A program made the translations under genes and the position numbers. Under the pieces are notes generated by a model. It was not told the origin of the DNA. It did not search any database and worked only from the letters and a program-made list of their open reading frames with translations. A stretch of DNA of 64,000 nucleotides from UBA9926 sp018645765 (lineage in GTDB: Bacteria > Pseudomonadota > Gammaproteobacteria > Pseudomonadales > Azotimanducaceae), in contig CASIBO010000002.1 in assembly GCA_949372755.1 (NCBI GenBank), positions 1-64,000 of the forward strand, in the 5' to 3' direction. Of this stretch, positions 34,382 to 44,306 are shown in pieces. Within the stretch, counting starts at the first letter, position 1, and every line of letters starts with the position of its first letter.

Positions 34382-36415
34382 TCATCCCAAATGCTTATTC
34401 AAGAACCTAACCAACAACGTATAATAATCTTTTCGGTTATCCTCGCTGAAGAAACCATGCCCTTCCTTATCTCGAATCAGAGTCTCATAAGGCTTACCGG
34501 CCTCATCCATGACTTTCATTAGCAGCTCAGCATGCTCAATTGGCGCGCGATCGTCATCCTTGCCATGAACAATCAAAACGGGCGCTTTAAGTCGACTGAC
34601 GTTGGCAACGGGCGACTGTCGTAGTTGTTCGGCTTTATCGACGCCAAGCGTTTCATCTAAATAAATGCTACCGCCTCTTTGAAAGCGATAGTTACCGGTG
34701 TTGCCACCGATATCACCTTTCGTATAGAGCATCGGCAGTGAGTAAACACCAACATAACCGACAGCCGCTTTAAATAGATCCGGCTCTAAGATCGGTGATT
34801 GAAGCGCAGAGTAACCCCCAAAACTCGCACCAACGATGGCGACTCTTTCGGGGTCTGCATACCCTTGAGCAATTGCCCAGCGAACAGAGTCAATAATGTC
34901 AAATTGTGTTTTCCGGCCCCACTCTCCATCACCCATATGCATAAAATCGAGGCCATACCCGTCAGACCCCCGAAAGTTGACCTTCATCACCATATATCCG
35001 TGATGCGCCAGCACTTGGGTCTCTGAATCAAAACCCCAATAGTCCCTCGCTCTTGGACCACCGTGCGGAATGATGACAAGCGGGTTAAGACGCTCACCCG
35101 TTTTCGGAAAGGTGATGTATCCATGAAGGGGTACGCCATCACGCGCTTTAATGGTAACCGCTTCGGTTTCAACCAGACCTGATCGGTCCATTTGATTCAG
35201 TGCTTTTGCGATCAACTGGACTTTGCCAGTGGCCCGATCAAAGAGGTACGCTTTGCTGGGCTCCGCACCGGAATAGACAGAAAAAACGACTTTCTTGAAG
35301 TCATCCGCGAAACTGACGTTGCCAATGCCATAATTGGGAAAACTTTTCATGATGGCGCCCAAAATGCCAGCAACTTCATGATTGCTATCAATCATATGCA
35401 CTTCAGGGTAATTGGCCTCTGTCTCGACAGCGATCAAATGTCCTCGATGACTAAACCGCCGGCCAGGATCGACTGTGGCATCCTGAAAAACTCGCGTCAC
35501 CTCATCCGTCTCTGGATTCCATTCAAAAAGGCTTTTGATCGATTCACCCGGCAGCGCAGCTGACACGAGAAGATTGCCATTCTGGAGCACGTCCAGCGGG
35601 CTCGCGCCATAACCGATAAGTTCTTTGCGAAAAGGATCTTGTTTTTCGACCCAATCAGCTGCAGCTGAAGCTCTATAATAAAATCGTCCTAGCGAGTCAT
35701 CGTCGATACCAAATGCAAACCGCATTTCTTTCCGATAAAGGCCATCATCGGAGCGAGAAAACAGGGCCTGACCAAGAAGCGGTAATGCTTCAAATGCCTT
35801 GCTACCGCACTTTTTTGCATACGCTCTTATGCCAGAGCAATTTTGACGCTCTAGTACAGAGGGCCGCGCGGGCTTGCGATCAATCCGGTCGATATAATAG
35901 TCAACTCGACGCGATCCGTAGTTAAAGACTGACGTTATGATCTCATTTTCGCTATACCGACCCTCAAACGAACCAAAACCTTCGAACTTATTCTTACCCG
36001 TATAGTCCATCACAAAATAACGTAGTAGATTCCTGCCCGCCTCAGACTGCTTGCTGTCCTTTTTAATATTGACCAGTATTTTCTTACTTGAGAGCCAGAC
36101 TACGCGAGAAATATCACTCCCATCCTTAAACCCAATTGTATTGACCTTTTCAAAGTTTCGCGTATCTAAAATATGAACGCCCTGACGCCGTTTACCTTTC
36201 TTTTTCTCATCGCTTAGGAAACCCAACGCCAAAAATTTACCATCTGGGGATATCTTAATGCTCCAGATATCAGATCGTTCTGAAATCGATTTGATAAACG
36301 ATTCATCCAGAAATCTGGCGGTTTCATCAGAAGCTGAGATACTCATTGCGCTCAACACCAAGGCGGCGCACAAAACGCTTTGCCTGATACCACACATCCA
36401 AAATCGTCTTAACAT
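34382..36415 (-). CDS. Secreted S9-family (prolyl oligopeptidase-like) peptidase
   Basis: 677 aa from ATG 36415 (AGGGAAGGAT ribosome-binding site); an upstream frame from 36469 is unlikely. It has a signal peptide (MCGIRQSVLCAALVLSAMSI), then a seven-bladed propeller, then the alpha/beta-hydrolase domain. The catalytic triad is complete: S531 in VAIVGASFGGYSA, D621 in VHGKDDDRAP and H653 in DKEGHGFF. It probably cleaves dipeptides or short peptides in the periplasm. The N-terminal third is AT-rich (a line near 36,070 is about 37% GC). It is the last gene of the TonB-receptor run. Confidence 0.9.
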   Translation of the reverse strand: MLRRFWMCGIRQSVLCAALVLSAMSISASDETARFLDESFIKSISERSDIWSIKISPDGKFLALGFLSDEKKKGKRRQGVHILDTRNFEKVNTIGFKDGSDISRVVWLSSKKILVNIKKDSKQSEAGRNLLRYFVMDYTGKNKFEGFGSFEGRYSENEIITSVFNYGSRRVDYYIDRIDRKPARPSVLERQNCSGIRAYAKKCGSKAFEALPLLGQALFSRSDDGLYRKEMRFAFGIDDDSLGRFYYRASAAADWVEKQDPFRKELIGYGASPLDVLQNGNLLVSAALPGESIKSLFEWNPETDEVTRVFQDATVDPGRRFSHRGHLIAVETEANYPEVHMIDSNHEVAGILGAIMKSFPNYGIGNVSFADDFKKVVFSVYSGAEPSKAYLFDRATGKVQLIAKALNQMDRSGLVETEAVTIKARDGVPLHGYITFPKTGERLNPLVIIPHGGPRARDYWGFDSETQVLAHHGYMVMKVNFRGSDGYGLDFMHMGDGEWGRKTQFDIIDSVRWAIAQGYADPERVAIVGASFGGYSALQSPILEPDLFKAAVGYVGVYSLPMLYTKGDIGGNTGNYRFQRGGSIYLDETLGVDKAEQLRQSPVANVSRLKAPVLIVHGKDDDRAPIEHAELLMKVMDEAGKPYETLIRDKEGHGFFSEDNRKDYYTLLVRFLNKHLG

Positions 36416-36615
36416 TTGAGATCCTTCCCTTTTAAACTTAATGGTTAACAGCGCTACTACACTGTCCATACTACTATTAAATATTCAATCATATTTATAA
36501 ATATGAGAATGCGTTTCATACAGCACCACCGTTGCCTCAAAACACCTGTCTGTGTAAACCCACAGGGTCGACGCGTCGAGATGCTCTGATTTCAGCACCA
36601 GAGCAGTTAACAATA

Positions 36616-37080
36616 TTATCGCGTGACTTCTTTCACCTTCACCTGAAACCCATCACGCCTGACCAGGCGCTTAGACCCTACAAAACCCACCTTTAATTCA
36701 ACGAGGTCCCCCACTTTCAAGCCGGATCGGCGCGAGGATTCATCTGAGAACCGACGTCCATCATCGGCGACATAGGTTGACCGAAATGTGCGCGAACGAA
36801 TCACTTTGGCGATCTGAAACCCATCTGTTTCCGCTTTTTCGCCGATGACGACAGCGGCAGCAGCTTGTCGAATAACTTCTCTTTTTTGCGTTGAGACCGC
36901 AGGTGCGTCGGCCTCAGCCATTTTTTTCTCAACCCTGCCGGCCATAGCATCGTAACAAGCTAACCGTTTTGTAACGTCACTGATTGCGGCGCACGCTACG
37001 ATTGTTTCACTGGCGGCAACATCGCTCAATAAAAAAAAGGCAAGCATCATCCCGCTAACTTTCTTCCAGAAATTTCCCAT
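36616..37080 (-). CDS. Small periplasmic hypothetical protein
   Basis: 154 aa with signal peptide (MGNFWKKVSGMMLAFFLLSD, cleaved near AAS). The mature start has CAAISDVTKRLACYDAMAGR, a Cys-pair motif typical of many short secreted proteobacterial proteins of unknown role. The C-terminal half is a small beta domain (GLKVGDLVELKVGFVGSKRL). The ATG at 37080 overlaps the methyltransferase stop by 34 nt, so they are translationally linked. Confidence 0.72.
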   Translation of the reverse strand: MGNFWKKVSGMMLAFFLLSDVAASETIVACAAISDVTKRLACYDAMAGRVEKKMAEADAPAVSTQKREVIRQAAAAVVIGEKAETDGFQIAKVIRSRTFRSTYVADDGRRFSDESSRRSGLKVGDLVELKVGFVGSKRLVRRDGFQVKVKEVTR

Positions 37081-38000
37081 GCCAATAACCCTCTTTCATC
37101 CATTAATGCTTGTGGTGCTTTAACCTCAAAACCGAGCTTTACAAAGTGCTCCAGAAGTTGATGAACCGCTGTCTCGTCGGCAGCAACCGAGATCATTTGA
37201 CGAAAACGAGCACAATAATGATCATATTCCATTTGCAAGTCTGAAATAAATGCTAATCGTTCCTGCAAAGGTTGTTTTACGATCTGAAAAAATCGAAGTG
37301 CCGAGGTCATAAACTCAAACATCGTGACATTCGTGTCATCCGGAGACCGCTGCCCCAAGTACCGGCTCGCAAGATCGTTCAGCTGCAACCTTGCAACCTC
37401 GGCCGCGGTATCATTTTTGAGATCGGCAAGGGCCACACGCTCTGCTCGCTCGCTTATGGTATGCAACGCGGCCAGCACTGCTTTAACATCTTCCTCTTGA
37501 TATTCGGCCAGCGCACGCCCGGACATCCGCGTCACAACGGAGTCGCTGTGATGCAGCAAGAACGAGAAGGGCGCTCGCGGTTTGAGCACCCTGGCGAGCT
37601 CCTCTGCCGCCGCATTCGTATCACTATATTCGAAACCGAATACCGAGACCGCGACATCGACTGCGTCACCTGCGAGCCCGGTCTCCTCCGCCCCGCGTCC
37701 TGTCACTAACGACACATTATTACTGCGTGTCATGAGGAAGCTGCTGGCGTGCTCATTAATAGCAATTTCAGCAGGATCCAGCCCGATATAATCAAGCCGA
37801 CTGTTACTCGTGAGCAAACCAGTCAATAGCCCACAATTACCGCAGCCGATATCAAGTAATGTCCCAGTTTTAGGCCATTGCGCTTGCTGATCGACTAACC
37901 ATTGCCCAATCGCCCCCCGGTAACCCTCTTTAAAGAAATCACCAAAAGTTGTCGTATGGCCCTGTTTCCAGAACGCGGTCCAATGGTCTTGTTTTTTCAT
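37047..38000 (-). CDS. Class I SAM-dependent methyltransferase
   Basis: 317 aa from ATG 38000. Motif I is GTLLDIGCGNCGLLTGLLTS, with DYIGLDPAEIAI as the acidic strand and DAVDVAVSVFGFEYSD as motif IV. Substrate unknown. The ATG directly follows the T-run of the terminator of the upstream receptor gene, with no ribosome-binding site in between. A TTG at 38042 would translate through the hairpin. Expression may need read-through or a leaderless start. Confidence 0.85.
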   Translation of the reverse strand: MKKQDHWTAFWKQGHTTTFGDFFKEGYRGAIGQWLVDQQAQWPKTGTLLDIGCGNCGLLTGLLTSNSRLDYIGLDPAEIAINEHASSFLMTRSNNVSLVTGRGAEETGLAGDAVDVAVSVFGFEYSDTNAAAEELARVLKPRAPFSFLLHHSDSVVTRMSGRALAEYQEEDVKAVLAALHTISERAERVALADLKNDTAAEVARLQLNDLASRYLGQRSPDDTNVTMFEFMTSALRFFQIVKQPLQERLAFISDLQMEYDHYCARFRQMISVAADETAVHQLLEHFVKLGFEVKAPQALMDERGLLAWEISGRKLAG

Positions 38001-38031
38001 AAAAAAAAAGACCCACTCTTTCGAGTGGGCC
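38001..38031 (-). terminator. Rho-independent terminator of the TonB-receptor gene
   Basis: Minus strand: CCCACTC-GAAA-GAGTGGG (arms 38023-38029 and 38012-38018), a 7-bp stem with a GNRA tetraloop, then TC and nine T residues (38009-38001). It lies about 30 nt after the receptor stop and ends exactly at the methyltransferase ATG. Confidence 0.88.
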
Positions 38032-38061
38032 TTCCTTATCAAGGTACATCGTTAAGCTTGA

Positions 38062-40668
38062 TTAGAACTCAAGCGTGTAATCCGCGTACAACACTCGACC
38101 CGTAATTGGGTACTGATTTTCATCAGCCATGCTACCGAATTGATTCAACAATGGGTCTTCGTCCGTCAAGTTGTTGACCCCAATTTTAAAGGTCCCCATC
38201 TTGTCAAGATCATAACCCACTGACGCATTCAGCATATGCCATGAATCGTACTGCTCATCACTCACTCGGTCACCCGACTCACCAATGTAATCAATGGCTA
38301 AGTTCGCAAAAAACTTATCGAGGTTATAGCTAACGGCAGCGTTTGACTTCCACTCAGGCGTACCTAACGTTCCAATCGCGTCGGCTAGATCGCCACCACC
38401 ATAAGTCAGCTCGTACTCGTAGGTCATATACTGTGTTGCGTTCATGGACACTCGGAATTCACCAAAATCGGTTTCAAACATACCAGACACTTGATAGTCG
38501 ACCCCATTGTAGTTGAACTCCGTGCCGCCATTTTGGTAACCCGCGCTAATTTCGATAACCAAGCCATTCGCATCACGCTGGACCGCTGGGTTATTACCGC
38601 CAGTGTTAAAATCGACGTTCAACTGATCCTGCGCCGAGATATTCTCGATGGCATTACTCAAGGTCACGTCAAAGTAGTTTACCGAAGCTTTCCAGTTTTC
38701 GAGGAAGGCATACTCAACACCGAAAGAGAATGTTTCGGATTCTTCTGCTTCAAGGTCTGGGTTAGAACCGATATAGGTATCAAACTGCCGTGAAGGACAC
38801 GGATCTTGTCCAGCCAACTGACAACCCCAATTATCCGTGGCGCCTGAGGCTGAAAAAGACGTCAAACCATACATATCTGACAGGTTTGGCGCCCGGAAAC
38901 CTTCGCCCCAAGATGCTTTAACAGTCAATCCGTCAATACTTGGGATTTGTGCGATTGCACCGAATCTCGGCGAGGTAGCATTCCCAAAGTCTGAATAGTC
39001 GTCAAAGCGAACCGCCGCATCAATCTCCAGCCAATCGGTTACTGGGAAAATCGCCTCAGCACTAAAAGCGGTTACATCTCGATAGCCTTGCGCCGAGTTT
39101 CCGGCAGAACCACCAATGAGGCCTGCTTCAGACTGCGCATCAACCAGCGCCGCGTAATCGACTTCGAAGTATTCCATCGCCCAATAGGTCTGCGCTGTAC
39201 CACCGCCCATTTCGAAAAGATCCCACTGCATCCCGCCGAAATATTTCGTCATCTTCTGCTTGTTATCATCAAGCGTTGTCGCTTTCAAATTAGCAACGAA
39301 GGTATCGAAATCCTGAATATCATAAGCGATATTGTATTCCAGGCCGGCATAGCTCAAGTAGGATCGACCGACCGAGACCGAACGATATTCGGAAAAGGTT
39401 GCATACACTTCCCAGCTAATTTCGTCTGAAAGATCACCCGTTAATCCAAAATCGATGTTGATCAAATCATCGTTCACCACGTTGTCGCGGGTTCCGATAT
39501 CCGTCCAACGGAAATATCCACTAGTTGCACCAACGGAATTTCTTGGGTCACCAGGAATCGTCGGGCCAGGTGCTGCCGGTGGCGCATAACGGCCAAACGA
39601 CTCGTTGTTCGCAAACAAGATGTCAACGGAGGCATCAATGCTATCCGTCAACTCATACTCTGCATTAACGTACGTATTTAGGCGCTGTACACTCGCGCGG
39701 TTCGCAGACACAAGCGCGTAAGCATAACCACAGTAAAATCCAGTATCAGGACCAAAGACAAGATCAGACTTCATCGGGCCTTGGAAGCCGTTTTCTTCTG
39801 TACAGTTTGCACCAGGATGCACTTGCCAGGTCGTCTCATCGGTCGGATCAAACGCCGCGCCAGTATAAATGGGGTTCGGGAACAACGTGTAACCATAGAA
39901 TGATATGCCTTCTGTTTCAGCATATCCCGTAATGTAGCCATCCCCGTCTGCATCGTTCTTTCTTGCAGCAGTAAATGAGCGATCACTGTCGTAGACCTCG
40001 TCTCGTGCATCGTATTCTACCGCAACCGACACGCTGCCTCGATCAGACGACGCTCCTATTTGCAATGACAAGCTCTCTTCAACACCACCATCACGGTCCC
40101 GATCACCGTAGCGAGCATTGAGCCTAAAACCATCATAGCCTTTTCGCATAATGATATTGATAACGCCCGTTACCGCATCCGACCCGTAAACGGCCGACGC
40201 TCCATCTGCGATTAATTCTATTCGATCCACTGCGCTGAACGGAATCATGTTCAAGTTGACAGAACCACCACCGCCGAGAGAAGGCGAACCGGTAATACGC
40301 TTGCCGTTCACAAGGACCAGTGCGCGAGACGCGCCCAATCCGCGAAGATTGAACGTTGCATTTGACTGCGCGCTGTTACCAGATGATTCCCGAAAAGAGC
40401 CAAAGGAGTTCAAGTTGGACGATCTCAATGCATCCGCAACCGAAATATCACCGGTGATACGCATATCTTCAGCAGTAATCGTGATCACTTCTTGAGAGGC
40501 CGAATTCAGAGTTCGCTTGATCCGTGAACCGGTTACAACCACCTCTTCCAAAGCATCAGCATCGTCTCCCTCCTCAGCGAGGACGAGACCGCTATGCCCC
40601 ATTGCAAAACCCGTTGAAAGGCCTAGTGCCAGTCGAACGCATGTCCTAAGACTATCTTTTCTAAACAT
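38062..40668 (-). CDS. TonB-dependent outer-membrane receptor
   Basis: 868-aa receptor: signal peptide (about 1-31), TonB box-like region ALEEVVVTGSRIKRT, plug domain (about 55-175: AEDMRITGDISVADALRSSN, FNLRGLGASRALVLVNGKRI, IPFSAVDRIELIADGASAVY with GSDAVTGVINIIMRKGYDG), then a 22-strand barrel ending in YADYTLEF with terminal Phe. No iron-siderophore neighbour is present; the context (peptidase, 2OG oxygenase, methyltransferase) suggests peptide-like or other organic cargo, which is an inference. A good ribosome-binding site (AGAGAG) precedes the ATG. Confidence 0.93.
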   Translation of the reverse strand: MFRKDSLRTCVRLALGLSTGFAMGHSGLVLAEEGDDADALEEVVVTGSRIKRTLNSASQEVITITAEDMRITGDISVADALRSSNLNSFGSFRESSGNSAQSNATFNLRGLGASRALVLVNGKRITGSPSLGGGGSVNLNMIPFSAVDRIELIADGASAVYGSDAVTGVINIIMRKGYDGFRLNARYGDRDRDGGVEESLSLQIGASSDRGSVSVAVEYDARDEVYDSDRSFTAARKNDADGDGYITGYAETEGISFYGYTLFPNPIYTGAAFDPTDETTWQVHPGANCTEENGFQGPMKSDLVFGPDTGFYCGYAYALVSANRASVQRLNTYVNAEYELTDSIDASVDILFANNESFGRYAPPAAPGPTIPGDPRNSVGATSGYFRWTDIGTRDNVVNDDLINIDFGLTGDLSDEISWEVYATFSEYRSVSVGRSYLSYAGLEYNIAYDIQDFDTFVANLKATTLDDNKQKMTKYFGGMQWDLFEMGGGTAQTYWAMEYFEVDYAALVDAQSEAGLIGGSAGNSAQGYRDVTAFSAEAIFPVTDWLEIDAAVRFDDYSDFGNATSPRFGAIAQIPSIDGLTVKASWGEGFRAPNLSDMYGLTSFSASGATDNWGCQLAGQDPCPSRQFDTYIGSNPDLEAEESETFSFGVEYAFLENWKASVNYFDVTLSNAIENISAQDQLNVDFNTGGNNPAVQRDANGLVIEISAGYQNGGTEFNYNGVDYQVSGMFETDFGEFRVSMNATQYMTYEYELTYGGGDLADAIGTLGTPEWKSNAAVSYNLDKFFANLAIDYIGESGDRVSDEQYDSWHMLNASVGYDLDKMGTFKIGVNNLTDEDPLLNQFGSMADENQYPITGRVLYADYTLEF

Positions 40669-40947
40669 AAGACTTACTCTCTTTAACGTTACTTCCCATT
40701 TTTTTATCCATCAACCCTTTTAACCGCTCTCTATTCCTGCCTGATAATTTCAGAACAAAGTTCCGGTTGATAGCCACTTTTTGTGCTCAGCCTGCTAGGA
40801 CTACTTCCCCCGTCCAGCAAATGGAGCAGCACCCTGAGATTTTATCGCCACTAATCTGCCAAATTCAATCTTTATTTGCGGCTTTTGAATCTTTTCAAAA
40901 GGATCGTTCCCCAATACTCAAGCGGCTTTTTCAAGTGAACGACGGGT

Positions 40948-42747
40948 TCAAGCGCTTGGCAGGAGATCAAATGCAATCACCATTCGCTCTCCATCCCCAA
41001 CAAAAGCTATGGTTTCATGCCACAAGTAACTCGGGAATACGACTAATCTTCCAGGCTTTGGCTGAACAAACACGCTGGGCGAAAAATCAATCGGCAGCGC
41101 AACGCCGGGCCGGCCCAACGCTAAGAACCCAGCGCTTTCGACATCGCGCTGCTCTATCGCTTCCGGAACACTGACATAATACACGCAACTCAACCAGCCT
41201 TTACTATGAACATGGGGCACATGAAGCCCCCCTTCAGCAACCTTAATTGACCATGACGATTCAAGTTTTACGCCCCCGGCTTTCCTGGCATCAAAATAAA
41301 CGCCGCCAAACCCCGGTGTTGATTGTATAAAACTTAAGATTTCTTGCTCGAGCACACGCCACAACCGATTCAAAGGGGAGAAACTTTGATCAAAAAGATT
41401 CCCGGCAGTCTGTGTGCCCGCCAAAACACTTTGTCCCAATGGCGCCCTTTGAAAGCAATGCTGATCTTGCAACCAAGCTTCGATGAGCGTGTTCAGCCGA
41501 AAAAGCTCCGCATCACCAACACTACTGGCAAGATCTATCACGTGAAAGGGCACGCTATCAAAAAACAGCCTCTGATGCTTTTCCGCATCAACAACTCTTA
41601 ACGCTGTTTCCATCAACGCCAACCAGTATTGCTGATTCGCATCTTGGTCAAGCAACTGATCAATAACCCTGACTGCCGCAGTAAAATCACCTTGCCCCAT
41701 CAGCGCAACCGCCAGCCATTCTCCATAATCGCCTGATTGCGGTTCAATCAGCGCAACCATCTCAGCAAAGCAACCAGTGCTATGCCACAAATTGAGTTGC
41801 GCGAGCGTTAAATCTCGCGAATTGGCGAACCCTTCTTTTGAAATCAGATTAATCAACTGCTCCGCGCGCGCATAATCCCCCGTCGAAACTAAGAAATTGA
41901 GATAATCTGCTTGCAGCCCTTGAGGCAACTTCAAGAAGTCGACGCGCTCATAGGGCGCAAGAAAGGTATCGGAACCTAACTCATAAGACAGACTCGCGAA
42001 GAGCTTACACAGCGCCCTATCGAACATGCCTCGACCCAAGGACGCCGTCAGCCAAGCTTCCGCTTCCTCCACTCGCCCTAGCGCTAAGAACAATCGGGCA
42101 GATTCGACGACAATGCCGGCGTCTTCCGGCGTCAAATTTCTCGTTTTTCGCAAGGACTCAATCGCTTTTTCAGGTTGATTGATCTTGAACTGGATGCGAG
42201 CCAACCTAAACCAAACAACTGGATCACTTAACCGGTCTACCAGCATTGAGTCTAAGACAAGCGCCGCGCCAATATAATCATGCTGAGCTTCTAGCGCATT
42301 GGTCAGGCCGAATGCTGCTTTTGCATAATTGCTTTTTAAAACCAGGGCTTGACGGTAAATCCCCTCAGCCCTGCTAAACTGGCCCAAGTCCATCATGTAC
42401 AAGCCCAAATTGTAGAAAAATGCCGGCCGATCTGGCGCCTGCTCAACACTCTTAATCAAGAAAGGGTACGCAGCTTCAAACGCTCCGGCGCGCCGATAAA
42501 GATCCCCTAAAGCCCCATTTACTTCTGGGTCTTGCGGCCTCAGCACTGCCAGATACTCAAGCGCTTCAATGGCCACCTTAGAATCACCGCCTCGTGAAGC
42601 AGAAGCCGCTAGTAATTTCAAGAACTGCTGATCCGATTTAAACTGCGCAACCAATGGCTTCAGTGTTTCAATCACAATTTTATCATTGCCCGTTACATAC
42701 GCATCCTGAGCTCGCTTGAGGCTCAAGCCAACATCACTTTTCTTCAT
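40948..42747 (-). CDS. TPR protein with C-terminal 2OG-Fe(II) oxygenase domain
   Basis: 599 aa. Residues about 10-390 form tetratricopeptide repeats (for example GDLYRRAGAFEAAYPFLIKS, AFFYNLGLYMMDLGQFSRAE, AIYRQALVLKSNYAKAAFGL-type helices; reads GIYRQALVLKSNYAKAAFGL). The C-terminal 100 residues are a 2OG-FeII_Oxy_5-type domain: SSWSIKVAEGGLHVPHVHSK (H509, H512, H514), GWLSCVYYVSVP, VQPKPGRLVVFPSYLWHETI (H577) and ERMVIAFD (R588). The TPR part may hold a protein substrate for hydroxylation. It is upstream of, and on the same strand as, the receptor. Confidence 0.88.
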   Translation of the reverse strand: MKKSDVGLSLKRAQDAYVTGNDKIVIETLKPLVAQFKSDQQFLKLLAASASRGGDSKVAIEALEYLAVLRPQDPEVNGALGDLYRRAGAFEAAYPFLIKSVEQAPDRPAFFYNLGLYMMDLGQFSRAEGIYRQALVLKSNYAKAAFGLTNALEAQHDYIGAALVLDSMLVDRLSDPVVWFRLARIQFKINQPEKAIESLRKTRNLTPEDAGIVVESARLFLALGRVEEAEAWLTASLGRGMFDRALCKLFASLSYELGSDTFLAPYERVDFLKLPQGLQADYLNFLVSTGDYARAEQLINLISKEGFANSRDLTLAQLNLWHSTGCFAEMVALIEPQSGDYGEWLAVALMGQGDFTAAVRVIDQLLDQDANQQYWLALMETALRVVDAEKHQRLFFDSVPFHVIDLASSVGDAELFRLNTLIEAWLQDQHCFQRAPLGQSVLAGTQTAGNLFDQSFSPLNRLWRVLEQEILSFIQSTPGFGGVYFDARKAGGVKLESSWSIKVAEGGLHVPHVHSKGWLSCVYYVSVPEAIEQRDVESAGFLALGRPGVALPIDFSPSVFVQPKPGRLVVFPSYLWHETIAFVGDGERMVIAFDLLPSA

Positions 42748-42953
42748 ATCACACCCAACCCATCATCGCGTTTGTAATCAACGGCTATTCAGCCAAATAC
42801 CTATCACCGAGGACACACCCTTTTACCCGTTCGCGACTTTATAGACCCTAACCGACAATTTGCCTATCTAATCTTCGCAGCACACAGATCAGCCAAGCGC
42901 TTTTGGGTAACGCCTTGCAACGCATGATCCTTCATCGACCGTGGCCCAAAACA

Positions 42954-44222
42954 TTATCCCGGCCCCTCTAACGCTGCCAATAAGATCATCTCTTTTACCT
43001 GAGCCAAGATGCCAAGGCGTTTGTCCAAATCCTCGCCAGAAATTCTCGGCGTGTGGATATGTCCCATTGGCAGCGCAACACCCAGTTCATTCGCCAACCG
43101 AATCGACCGGTACGAAATTTCGTTCGATAAATAGCCACCCCCACTACCTTGCACAGCAGTCTGGCCTTGCAGTGCCGCCAAGTTCACGGCCTCGAAGGCG
43201 CCGCCTTCAAGCGTGCTGACGCGATGATTGTCCCGAATTTTAAACTCGCCCTGCGCCTGCTGCATGACCGCGGCCGGCAGTGAAAACTCGACAAACTCAG
43301 GACCTTGCAAAGGCTTACCATCCAACAACCCAGGCTTGGGTGACGCGGCGGTGCCGCCCGTATGCTCCTGCAAATTGCCCAGCGCACTCGAACTCCGTCG
43401 TCGCCCTGGGAAGCGCTCCAAATCGAATTGATCGCGCCCCATCGAAACCGATACAAACAGATCAAGCCCGCCGCTGGAGAGGTGCGGCGTGAGCCACCGC
43501 TCTACAACCCCCGCATCGAAGTCCGGGTAGCGCACCGGGAACACCGCTGCATTGATCTCAACCATCACCCCATCCACCTCAAAGACCTGTCCATCCAATG
43601 CCAGAGCAACCGCCCCGGACGGGTTGCTTTGAGAAATGTTCTTATCCAGCGAAAACGGATCAAAACCCGTCATCAAAACTCGGCGTGCATTCGGGGCTGT
43701 CCACAGGACATCCATCTGGCCGCGGCTGGCCTGCTCGAATGCCGATATCACCCCCGCAATGACCAACGGCTTGAAGCCGAGTTGCTTAGCCCGCGCCCGA
43801 ATCATCGGCGCAACAACTAATCGCTGCCAATACAACGGCCGATCATCCGGCACAGCGCCTGCCTGAAAACGCTGCCGCGCCTGCTCCCAAAGATTTAGCC
43901 CCGCTGCTAATGCCAGTTGCCGGAGCGCCGCCGGATCCTCAATTGTTGCTATTTTCTCGGAAAACCGTTCACCAACGGACGTTAGCTGTTGCGCAATACC
44001 CGGCTCGGCCAGCTTGAAGGCCGGCACTCTAGCCTCTTCTAACGTTTTTTCAAACCTGTCACCACCCATCGATTGCGCCCCCGCCTCACCGGCAAAAAAA
44101 ATACTTTGGATGCAGAGTAAGCTGATCAAGCCCACGACGCGCAAGCCATTAGCAACCGGTCTCTCGCGGACCTTGTGATTTAAGTTCATCATGCTAGTCA
44201 GGCTCTGCGTTGTTTTGATCAT
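42954..44222 (-). CDS. Secreted C15 (pyroglutamyl-peptidase-like) homologue with Cys-to-Ser at the nucleophile
   Basis: 422 aa with signal peptide (GLRVVGLISLLCIQSIFFAG, cleaved near AQS). ARRVLMTGFDPFSLDKNISQ, SNPSGAVALALDGQ and AVFPVRYPDFDAGVVE match the Pcp fold. In Pcp the nucleophile motif is YLCNxxxYxxL; here it is YLSNEISYRSIRL, with Ser366. The catalytic-His region MGHIHTPRI (H390) is kept. It is longer than classic 215-aa Pcp because of an N-terminal helical part and insertions. It may be an inactive or serine-type hydrolase. Starts at 44192 and 44189 (Met-Met) are possible alternatives. Confidence 0.75.
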   Translation of the reverse strand: MIKTTQSLTSMMNLNHKVRERPVANGLRVVGLISLLCIQSIFFAGEAGAQSMGGDRFEKTLEEARVPAFKLAEPGIAQQLTSVGERFSEKIATIEDPAALRQLALAAGLNLWEQARQRFQAGAVPDDRPLYWQRLVVAPMIRARAKQLGFKPLVIAGVISAFEQASRGQMDVLWTAPNARRVLMTGFDPFSLDKNISQSNPSGAVALALDGQVFEVDGVMVEINAAVFPVRYPDFDAGVVERWLTPHLSSGGLDLFVSVSMGRDQFDLERFPGRRRSSSALGNLQEHTGGTAASPKPGLLDGKPLQGPEFVEFSLPAAVMQQAQGEFKIRDNHRVSTLEGGAFEAVNLAALQGQTAVQGSGGGYLSNEISYRSIRLANELGVALPMGHIHTPRISGEDLDKRLGILAQVKEMILLAALEGPG

Positions 44223-44306
44223 ATTACTTGAGGCCTCACCGCAACGCTTGTTCCAACGCGCCGTTTGTGGGATAACCGGGTTCTTATTTTTCTATCAGGA
44301 TTGCCC

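Noticed and set aside
40767..41174. Plus-strand open frame between the receptor and the TPR protein
   Set aside because: It overlaps the 3' end of the oxygenase domain on the other strand and has no ribosome-binding site or recognised motif.
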